A DNA stretch of 64,000 bases from Yersinia enterocolitica subsp. enterocolitica (lineage in GTDB: Bacteria; Pseudomonadota; Gammaproteobacteria; Enterobacterales; Enterobacteriaceae): assembly GCF_901472495.1 (NCBI RefSeq), contig NZ_LR590469.1:2356001-2420000 (forward strand), in the 5' to 3' direction. Under the pieces are notes generated by a model, which searched no databases, was not told the origin of the DNA, and saw nothing but the letters and a program-made list of their open reading frames with translations. Each line of letters begins with the position of its first letter. Position 1 is the stretch's first letter. Shown one piece after another: positions 1 through 7,461 of the stretch. The translations under genes were made by a program, and so were the position numbers.

Positions 1-343
1 AAACCAGCCGAACCGTATTTTTATCAAATTGCCCAACCCGTGCCTGCTTAAGGTAAGGGTCACCGGACTGAACTTGCTTAGTCATCTCTTTCAATGCGCT
101 ATTGAGATGCACGCCTTCAATATCAACCACGATCCGATCCGGATTAGTCAGCGCAAATTGACGATATTTAAGCGGTGTATTGGATTCCAGGGTGACGCGG
201 GTATAAGTTGAAGAGGGCCAAATCCTGACGGCAATAATATGGGAAGAAGCAGCAAATCCAACCCGGCTAACACTCAGTAGCCAGGTCGCGGCAGCACCTT
301 GTAGTAGACGCCGACGCCCAGAATTATGATTTGAATCTGCCAT
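1..343 (-). CDS. amiC: N-acetylmuramoyl-L-alanine amidase AmiC, N-terminal part (runs off the window)
   Basis: Translating the minus strand from the ATG at 343 gives an open frame of 114 codons to the window edge. It starts with a twin-arginine signal: the motif RRRLLQG near residue 10, a hydrophobic stretch, then an alanine-rich cleavage region. It continues into the AMIN domain (pattern YTRVTLESN, then NPDRIVVDIEGV). AmiC of E. coli is a Tat-exported, septal peptidoglycan amidase that splits daughter cells. The catalytic zinc domain lies beyond the edge. The divergent position next to argA matches E. coli. Identity is firm from the signal plus AMIN domain plus neighbour. Confidence 0.9.
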   Translation of the reverse strand, partial: MADSNHNSGRRRLLQGAAATWLLSVSRVGFAASSHIIAVRIWPSSTYTRVTLESNTPLKYRQFALTNPDRIVVDIEGVHLNSALKEMTKQVQSGDPYLKQARVGQFDKNTVRLV

Positions 344-510
344 GTAACTCCAAAGTAACTACCAAAATATGAATAAAAAGCGAACAAAAAAATTCATGAG
401 GAAAAACTTTAACGAATCGATCCCGCGCTGTCATCAGAAAAACATTTTTATGTTATTCAATTTATTAATACACATACGCCATACATATGCATTTAATAGC
501 AATTTGGTGC

Positions 511-539
511 TTGCCATCTTGGTCAAAAAAGAATAAAAA
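511..539 (+). promoter_or_regulatory. Predicted sigma70 promoter of argA
   Basis: A -35 like TTGCCA (511-516) stands 17 bp before a -10 like TAAAAA (534-539), about 40 bp ahead of the argA start. The -10 lies inside the first ARG box, which fits repression by occlusion. Prediction by eye only. Confidence 0.5.
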
Positions 540-566
540 TACAAAAATACCGAATAAAAATTCAAA
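528..566 (+). promoter_or_regulatory. Tandem ARG boxes (ArgR operator) of argA
   Basis: Two 18-bp sites at 528-545 and 549-566 are separated by exactly 3 bp, the spacing known for paired ArgR boxes. Each follows the consensus core TGAATWWWWATTCA: the second has CGAATAAAAATTCA (one mismatch) and the first AGAATAAAAATACA (two mismatches). They overlap the predicted -10 and end at the ribosome-binding site AGAGG (566-570). ArgR with arginine would shut off the first step of arginine synthesis. Confidence 0.75.
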
Positions 567-577
567 GAGGGTCTACC

Positions 578-1903
578 GTGAAGGAACGTAGTACTGAACT
601 GGTCCAGGGATTTCGCCACTCAGTTCCCTATATCAATGCGCACCGCGGCAAGACATTTGTTGTCATGCTGGGTGGCGAGGCGATTGAGCATGAAAACTTT
701 TCTAGTATCGTTAACGATATAGGCTTGTTGCATAGCCTTGGGATCAGGCTGGTTGTGGTCTATGGCGCTCGTCCACAAATTGACAGCAATCTGGCACAGC
801 ATCACTACGAACCTGTTTATCACAAGCATACCCGAGTCACTGATGCCAGGACATTGGAAATGGTCAAACAGGCGGCGGGTTTATTGCAGCTGGATATCAC
901 TGCAAGATTATCGATGAGTTTGAATAATACTCCGCTCCAGGGTGCGCATATCAATGTGGTCAGCGGTAATTTTATTATTGCTCAGCCGTTGGGTGTGGAT
1001 GATGGTGTTGATTATTGCCATAGCGGCCGTATTCGCCGGATCGATGAAGAAGCGATTCATCGCCAGTTGGACAATGGCGCTATTGTGTTGCTGGGGCCAG
1101 TGGCAGTATCAGTGACCGGCGAGAGCTTTAATTTGACCTCTGAAGAAGTTGCAACTCAATTAGCTATCAAACTGAAAGCTGAAAAAATGATCGGCTTCTG
1201 TTCATCACAAGGGGTGACGGATAGCGAAGGCAATATTATTTCAGAACTGTTCCCTAATGATGCTCAAAAACGGATTGAAGATCTGGAGCAGGAGGGTGAT
1301 TACAACTCGGGGACAGTACGTTTTCTGCGTGGTGCCGTGAAAGCGTGCCGCAGCGGTGTACGCCGGAGCCATTTACTGAGTTATCAAGAAGATGGCGCTC
1401 TGGTACAAGAACTGTTCTCTCGTGATGGTATCGGTACCCAGATTGTCATGGAGAGTGCAGAACAAGTTCGTCGCGCGACCATTAATGATATTGGCGGCAT
1501 ATTAGAGTTGATTCGCCCACTGGAGCAGCAAGGCATTTTAGTACGCCGTTCACGCGAGCAGCTTGAGATGGAAATAGACAAATTCACCATTATCGAACGA
1601 GATAATCTGACTATTGCCTGCGCCGCACTTTATCCTTTCCCCGAGGAGCAAATCGGTGAAATGGCCTGTGTCGCGGTACATCCGGATTATCGCAGTTCCT
1701 CCCGTGGTGAAATGCTGTTAAAACGGGTAGCGAATCAGGCGCGGCAAATGGGGCTTAAAAAACTCTTTGTGTTAACTACCCGTAGTATCCACTGGTTCCA
1801 GGAGCGAGGTTTTACTCCCGCAGAGGTTGACGTGTTACCTATTCAGAAGCAGGAGTTGTATAACTATCAGCGCCGCTCAAAGATTTTACTGGCAGATTTG
1901 TAA
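578..1903 (+). CDS. argA: N-acetylglutamate synthase ArgA
   Basis: This enzyme transfers acetyl from acetyl-CoA to glutamate, the committed step of arginine synthesis in the cytoplasm. The 441-residue product has the family layout: an amino-acid-kinase-like domain (about residues 1-280, which in the family binds arginine for feedback inhibition) followed by a GNAT acetyltransferase domain (about 295-441, with the acetyl-CoA segment ending in HPDYRSSSRGEMLL). The start is a GTG at 578, chosen because AGAGG lies 7 bases upstream and the protein then begins like E. coli ArgA. Length equals the usual size. Divergent from amiC and convergent with recD, as in E. coli. Confidence 0.97.
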   Translation: MKERSTELVQGFRHSVPYINAHRGKTFVVMLGGEAIEHENFSSIVNDIGLLHSLGIRLVVVYGARPQIDSNLAQHHYEPVYHKHTRVTDARTLEMVKQAAGLLQLDITARLSMSLNNTPLQGAHINVVSGNFIIAQPLGVDDGVDYCHSGRIRRIDEEAIHRQLDNGAIVLLGPVAVSVTGESFNLTSEEVATQLAIKLKAEKMIGFCSSQGVTDSEGNIISELFPNDAQKRIEDLEQEGDYNSGTVRFLRGAVKACRSGVRRSHLLSYQEDGALVQELFSRDGIGTQIVMESAEQVRRATINDIGGILELIRPLEQQGILVRRSREQLEMEIDKFTIIERDNLTIACAALYPFPEEQIGEMACVAVHPDYRSSSRGEMLLKRVANQARQMGLKKLFVLTTRSIHWFQERGFTPAEVDVLPIQKQELYNYQRRSKILLADL

Positions 1904-1906
1904 TCT

Positions 1907-1934
1907 GAAGGGGTATTCGCCCCTTCGATATTTT
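1907..1934 (+). terminator. Terminator between argA and recD
   Basis: GAAGGGG (1907-1913) pairs with CCCCTTC (1920-1926) across a 6-base loop, followed by GATATTTTC. It lies 4 bases after the argA stop. It could also serve the convergent recD, whose stop is at 1934. Confidence 0.75.
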
Positions 1935-3835
1935 CACTTCAATTGATTCAAACGATCTACCAATCCGCTCACGCGAAGCGTAGGGGTACGTATCGCATGA
2001 CTTAATACTGTATCGCTGCAATACAGTGTCAAACGCTGGCGTGCGCGGGTAATCGCGGTATAGACCAATTCTCGAGTTAACACTGGCATGAACGTATTGG
2101 GTAGAACCAATGCAGTATGCTCAAACTCCGATCCTTGAGATTTATGTACGGTCATAGCATAAGCAGTTTCATGGCTGGGAAGACGACTCGGCTGCACCGA
2201 TTTGATATTGCCGTCTGGTAATTGGAAATGCACCCGCAGCTCACCTTCAGGATCAAGCAAAGCAATACCAATATCGCCGTTGAATAAACCGAGTGCACTG
2301 TCATTAAGCCCTATCATCACCGGCCTGCCAACATACCAACGGCCCGATGGCCCTGGTGTTCGCTCTATTAATCGCTTGCGATGCAATAGTTGTTCGATTC
2401 GCTCGTTTAAGCCACTGACACCAAATGGCCCGGCGCGTAATGCGCATAACAGTTGATAGCGGCCAAATGCAGCAAGTACATCCACCGCATCAGCACCTGC
2501 GGCTGCCAGTTCAAGATAGTGCTGATAACCAGCAGCACAATCCTCCAGCAATACCTGATAATCATCGGAATCTGCCAGAGAAAAGCGCTCGATATCCGAA
2601 TATGTACCGTTAAAAACGGCTAACGCATCACGATATCTCCCGGCATTAACCGCTAAAGCAAGTTGCCCGATACCGGACTTTTCATCGAAGCGGTAACTTT
2701 TGCGCAGCAAACACAAACTATCACGGACATTGACGGTATCTGTCTCCACCTCACCAATCGGGATGTTTCCCACCAATGTGCATCCCGTTAAGCGAGCTAA
2801 CTGTTTAGCTCTAGGCGCGCTGTAACCCAACTCAGCAAAGCGACATATATCACCCAGTACAGCTCCCACCTCTACCGAAGCCAATTGGTCACGGTCACCG
2901 AGAAAAATCACCTGAGCTTTAGTGGGTAATGCTGCAATGAGCCGTGCCATCATGGGCAAATCCACCATTGATGCTTCATCAACCACCAGCACATCAAGGT
3001 TTAGCGGGTTACCACGATGGTACCGTAAGCGCTGGCTGTTAGGTTGTGCACCCAATAAACGGTGTAATGTGGATGCTTGATCTGGGAATAGCTTGCGTTC
3101 ATCGTCAGTTAGTGAGAGCTGGCGAATGGCGTTCCCCAGCGATTCAGTTAACCGTGCGGCAGCTTTACCGGTTGGAGCGGCAAGTTGGATACGTAAACGT
3201 TGCCCTTTGCTCAGTTGTATCAATGCGGTCAATAACTTGGCTACCGTCGTTGTTTTCCCCGTCCCTGGACCACCGGAAATCACGGAAATACGGCGGGTAG
3301 CCGCTACCGCCGCGGCGACTTTTTGCCAGTCGACCTCATTTTCTGCCGGCCCAAATAGGCGATCAAGCGTATCTCTTAATAATGTTTCGTTGACATCTCT
3401 GGTTTCGCTGCCGCCACTGGTTTCGTTGATAAGCGACGCCATATTGTCACTGGCAATAAAGCGCACGACATCACCTTCGTATTGCCACATCCGTTGTAAA
3501 TACAAACGGTCATTTTGCAACACTAAGGGGGTGGGTTGCGAACCATCGCTGACTGCCGGGGAGCTATTGAGTTTTTGTATCCAATGTAATTGATCTGGTG
3601 CACCGACAGCCTGCCACAGTGCTTGTGATAGCGCGGGCTGTCGGCCACCAAACAGCTGATCTGGCTGCAAATAACTCAATGGTAGACACACGTGCCCAGC
3701 ACCAGCTTCAGCACTGAGAACAGCGGCTGCCAGTTGCAACATGGGATCATTATCACCGGCTATCATCCGCGAGAACTGAACATCCAGTGGCCGTAGTAAG
3801 TGGTCACGAACCGCTTGCTCCAGTAACGTCATCAT
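1934..3835 (-). CDS. recD: Exodeoxyribonuclease V alpha subunit RecD
   Basis: RecD is the 5'-3' helicase motor of RecBCD, the complex that processes double-strand breaks and degrades linear foreign DNA until Chi is met. The 633-residue product shows a superfamily 1B helicase core: Walker A SGGPGTGKTTT with K194, the DEASMVD Walker B, and a late VHKSQGSEF motif. It is somewhat longer than E. coli RecD (608). The start ATG shares four bases with the recB stop (ATGA), implying translational coupling. Last gene of the ptrA-recB-recD unit. Confidence 0.97.
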   Translation of the reverse strand: MMTLLEQAVRDHLLRPLDVQFSRMIAGDNDPMLQLAAAVLSAEAGAGHVCLPLSYLQPDQLFGGRQPALSQALWQAVGAPDQLHWIQKLNSSPAVSDGSQPTPLVLQNDRLYLQRMWQYEGDVVRFIASDNMASLINETSGGSETRDVNETLLRDTLDRLFGPAENEVDWQKVAAAVAATRRISVISGGPGTGKTTTVAKLLTALIQLSKGQRLRIQLAAPTGKAAARLTESLGNAIRQLSLTDDERKLFPDQASTLHRLLGAQPNSQRLRYHRGNPLNLDVLVVDEASMVDLPMMARLIAALPTKAQVIFLGDRDQLASVEVGAVLGDICRFAELGYSAPRAKQLARLTGCTLVGNIPIGEVETDTVNVRDSLCLLRKSYRFDEKSGIGQLALAVNAGRYRDALAVFNGTYSDIERFSLADSDDYQVLLEDCAAGYQHYLELAAAGADAVDVLAAFGRYQLLCALRAGPFGVSGLNERIEQLLHRKRLIERTPGPSGRWYVGRPVMIGLNDSALGLFNGDIGIALLDPEGELRVHFQLPDGNIKSVQPSRLPSHETAYAMTVHKSQGSEFEHTALVLPNTFMPVLTRELVYTAITRARQRLTLYCSDTVLSHAIRTPTLRVSGLVDRLNQLK

Positions 3836-6800
3836 ATTGATGTGCCCTCACCGGTTATCGCCATACCACTGTTGTCACTAATATGCGGCCCTACTTCACC
3901 ACCACTGAATAAACAGTCCATTCCCTCAATGAGCTCTCGTTCAGGGCGGCAGCTAAAAATGCCGTTCCCCGGATGCTGTTTATCAACACCACGCAGGAAG
4001 AGATAAATGACACCACCAAAGTCGCGCTGATAGTCATAATGACTCAACCGATGACGCAAATAGCGGTGTAATGCCAGAGTATAAAGCTGATATTGCAAGT
4101 CATAACGATGCTCAGCCATGGCTTGGGCCATCGCATCGTGGGTATAGGCACTGCTGTCCTCACCCAACCAGTTGGATTTGTAATCCAGTAAGTAATATTT
4201 GCCCTGCCAGCAGAAAACCAAGTCAATAAACCCTTTCAGCATTCCTCTGACTTGCTGAAAATCCAACACTGGGCACTGGCGAGAGAGTGGGTCATAGCGC
4301 TTGATTAAGGTATCTAGCTCACGGGCTTGCAGTAAAGTGTCTATCGGCAAATAAAATTGCAGCTCGGCTTGCTTGCTCTGTGGTGTCAATTGCGCCAATG
4401 TCACACCGGTTTCATTTAGAGGGGTTTGTACAATGTCTGTTAGCCACTGATACAGCATAGATGACCACTGCTCACCAAAGCCTTGTTGCTGTAATTGCTC
4501 AGTCAACCAACCTTGTTCAATCGGCTGGCTGAAATCCAGAGGTTCAAATAAATCATGCAAGAAAGTACCGGGCGCCGCACCTCGGGGGAAGGTATGAGGG
4601 GTTAACTGAGGCTCAGTTATTAATGTTTGCTCGCCAACAGCGTCAGTATCCAACCGTGGTAATAACTCCTGTAATAGCACACTCAGCGCCTGTGAGGCTA
4701 CGCTTTTACTCGAACCATGCTGTTGTAGGCCGGAATAGCTGGTGACCCGCCAAAAATCGTGTATTTGGCGACTAAACTGGCGAGCAGCAAGGGCTGGCAA
4801 CTCATCCTGCTGCGGTTGCCAAGGTGTCTCATCCAGTTGCCCGGCTTGTGAAACAGAAATCTCTCCATCTGCCAGCGCCGCCAACCCTGCCAATTTATCA
4901 GCAAGATATTGTGCATCTCCCGCCTGACCTTGTTGCACCAGATAGCCTAACGCGCTGAGATGCATATCACTTTCACCCTGTTTTTTTCGCCCCCTTTTAA
5001 TCAGCGGGGCAATACCTATGCTGCAATGATAAACCGCACGGGTGAGTGCTACGTATAATAGCCGTAAGTCCTCAGCCAGACGTTCTTCCTCCGCCAAAGC
5101 CTGACTTTCTTCATCAGCATTCAGATCAAGTAATGCTTCAAAGCTGTGACGATCATGGTAAAGCACGTCTTGCTGCTGACGGAAATTGCCCACAAAAGGT
5201 AACCAAACCAGCGGGTATTCCAATCCTTTGGATTTATGGATAGTAATGACTTGCACCAAATGGCGATCACTTTCCAAACGAAGTTGTTGGTTATCAGACT
5301 GATGATTCGGTTGTGCTATTTGTTGCGCCAGCCAACGGATGAGTGCGTGCTCACTATCAAGCTGTGATGCTGCTTCTTGCAATAATTCGCCCAGATGCAG
5401 CAAATCTGTTAGCCGCCGTTCACCGCCCTGAGTTGCCAACAAATTCTCAGCTAAATGGCGCTGAGCCATAATCTCCCGCAGCACCGGGAGCACCCCACGG
5501 CGCTGCCAGTGTTGGCGATAACCATCGAACTCATCAACCAAAGCATCCCAAGCCCGCTCATCGTGATTCAACTCATCCAACATTCGCGCATCCAGCCCCA
5601 AGATGCCGGTTGCCATAGCGCTGCGTAACGCCCGCTCCTGCTCGGGAGCCAAAACAGCTTGCAATAGCCATAGCAGATCTTTCGCCTCCGCAGTATCAAA
5701 TACGCTGTCACGGTTGGAGAGATACACAGATGGGATTGCCAATGCACTCAGGGCATCGCGCACCAGTGCCGCCTCTGCCCGACTACGCACCAATATGGTG
5801 ATATCTGACGCCTGAACCGGCCTTGAACTTGTGGCTGTCACTAATTGTGCCAAACCTTTTTGCCCAGCAGTAAGCCAGTCTCGGATTTGGGCGGCACATT
5901 GCCGTGCCATTAATTGTTGGTACTCACTAACCCCGACACCCTCGCCTGGCTGTAACCAGAAAGACATAGCTGGCTGTTTTTTCCCTTTTATTTCAAATGA
6001 TAACTGCTTATTTTTTTGCGCAGGTGCCACATTGATAAAGGGAATTTGTTGAAACAAAAAAGGAACGTCTACCAAACTAAACAGCCGGTTGACTGATTGC
6101 ACCATCGGAAAGGATGAGCGCCAGTTAGTCTCTAATGTGTAGTGGGCACTTACTTCTGAGCGAGCACGAATATAAGTAAAAATATCGGCACCACGAAAAG
6201 CATAAATAGCCTGTTTAGGGTCACCAATCAGTAATAGGCCGCACTCTTCTTGCCCACCATAAAGTGTGTGGAAAATTCGGTATTGTTGCGGGTCGGTATC
6301 TTGAAACTCATCAATCATTGCTACGGGATAACGAGTGCGAATGGATTGAGCCAACAATTCTCCACCAGCTTGTTGCAATGCCGCATCCAGTTTACTGAGC
6401 AGATCATCAAACCCCAGCTCTGCCCTCTGGCGCTTTTCTTGCTGCACAGAGATTCGTATCTCGCTGATAGCTCGGGCTAAAATCAGATCTCTAAGTGTCA
6501 GAGGTTGTTCGAATATACGGTCTATAGCATGGAAGACATCGTGCTGGGGAGCCTCACCCTTTTTGGTTTTTTCAAATAGTACTGATTGGCGGAATTTCTC
6601 TAACTCTTTTGGCAACTGATAATCGCCGGTTTCCTGCTCAGCCCAGCTACCGACTTTTTCCAACCAGCCAGGTAAATATCGGGCACTGTAGCTGCGTTTA
6701 TCAACACCAGACCCACTAATCAGCGCCTCTAACTCTGGAGCAGCTGCGCGCCATTGCGCCTTAACTGCTTCAATTTGTACCACTATCTGCTGATGTCGAC

Positions 6801-7461
6801 TGAGTATCGTTTCATCATCACCAGGCGCTTGTCGAAATTTTGGCGTTTCACCTTGTAAGTAAGCAGAAAGATCTTTAAGTAATGCCTCTGGCCCACTCCA
6901 CTCCTGGCTAACCGCTCTGGCAATAGCCAACGGGAGCGGATAGCAATGACGCCGCCAGAAATCGGCGCAAGCTTGCCTGCGTAATGGCTGTTCATCCTGC
7001 ACCAAAGTTTGTTCAAATAAGATGCCAGATTCAAAGGCGTTGTTAGCCAACATACGCTGACAAAAGCCGTGAATAGTATAAATTGCCGCTTCATCCATCT
7101 GGCGCTCAGCTGCCAAAAGATCTGCGGCTGCTTTATTCAGATCGGTGATTTCCGCGAGTAAATCCTTATGCATCGGGTCATCGCTGACTCCCCGTACGCA
7201 GGCGATACGCAACTCATGAATATTGTCACGAATTCGCCCTCTCAACTCCTCAGTTGCTGCTTCGGTAAAGGTCACCACCAGGATTTCCTCGACCATTAAG
7301 GGGCGACGAAACGCAGCTTCCCCGCCTAAGCCAAGCAACAATCTGAGATAAAGAACCCCAATGGTAAAAGTCTTACCAGTACCGGCGGAAGCTTCAATTA
7401 GCCTCTCGCCATACAAGGGGAGCGTTAGCGGTTCCAGCCGCTGGGGAGTCATTGATGTCAT
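3832..7461 (-). CDS. recB: Exodeoxyribonuclease V beta subunit RecB
   Basis: RecB is the 3'-5' helicase and the only nuclease of RecBCD. I chose the ATG at 7461 because it overlaps the ptrA stop as ATGA and puts the conserved LPLYGERLIEASAGTGKT near the N terminus as in E. coli. An upstream in-frame start at 7524 lies wholly inside ptrA. From 7461 the protein has about 1209 residues: UvrD-like helicase (Walker A near residues 24-31, the IDEFQDTD and VITIHKSKGLEYP motifs), a linker, and the C-terminal nuclease with GFIDLVF and LDYKSNWLG, the metal-binding aspartate-lysine motif. All key residues look intact. Confidence 0.96.
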   Translation of the reverse strand: MTSMTPQRLEPLTLPLYGERLIEASAGTGKTFTIGVLYLRLLLGLGGEAAFRRPLMVEEILVVTFTEAATEELRGRIRDNIHELRIACVRGVSDDPMHKDLLAEITDLNKAAADLLAAERQMDEAAIYTIHGFCQRMLANNAFESGILFEQTLVQDEQPLRRQACADFWRRHCYPLPLAIARAVSQEWSGPEALLKDLSAYLQGETPKFRQAPGDDETILSRHQQIVVQIEAVKAQWRAAAPELEALISGSGVDKRSYSARYLPGWLEKVGSWAEQETGDYQLPKELEKFRQSVLFEKTKKGEAPQHDVFHAIDRIFEQPLTLRDLILARAISEIRISVQQEKRQRAELGFDDLLSKLDAALQQAGGELLAQSIRTRYPVAMIDEFQDTDPQQYRIFHTLYGGQEECGLLLIGDPKQAIYAFRGADIFTYIRARSEVSAHYTLETNWRSSFPMVQSVNRLFSLVDVPFLFQQIPFINVAPAQKNKQLSFEIKGKKQPAMSFWLQPGEGVGVSEYQQLMARQCAAQIRDWLTAGQKGLAQLVTATSSRPVQASDITILVRSRAEAALVRDALSALAIPSVYLSNRDSVFDTAEAKDLLWLLQAVLAPEQERALRSAMATGILGLDARMLDELNHDERAWDALVDEFDGYRQHWQRRGVLPVLREIMAQRHLAENLLATQGGERRLTDLLHLGELLQEAASQLDSEHALIRWLAQQIAQPNHQSDNQQLRLESDRHLVQVITIHKSKGLEYPLVWLPFVGNFRQQQDVLYHDRHSFEALLDLNADEESQALAEEERLAEDLRLLYVALTRAVYHCSIGIAPLIKRGRKKQGESDMHLSALGYLVQQGQAGDAQYLADKLAGLAALADGEISVSQAGQLDETPWQPQQDELPALAARQFSRQIHDFWRVTSYSGLQQHGSSKSVASQALSVLLQELLPRLDTDAVGEQTLITEPQLTPHTFPRGAAPGTFLHDLFEPLDFSQPIEQGWLTEQLQQQGFGEQWSSMLYQWLTDIVQTPLNETGVTLAQLTPQSKQAELQFYLPIDTLLQARELDTLIKRYDPLSRQCPVLDFQQVRGMLKGFIDLVFCWQGKYYLLDYKSNWLGEDSSAYTHDAMAQAMAEHRYDLQYQLYTLALHRYLRHRLSHYDYQRDFGGVIYLFLRGVDKQHPGNGIFSCRPERELIEGMDCLFSGGEVGPHISDNSGMAITGEGTSI

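Noticed and set aside
3093..3593. 166-codon open frame on the plus strand
   Set aside because: It lies wholly antisense to recD, has no ribosome-binding site, and its translation shows no family pattern.
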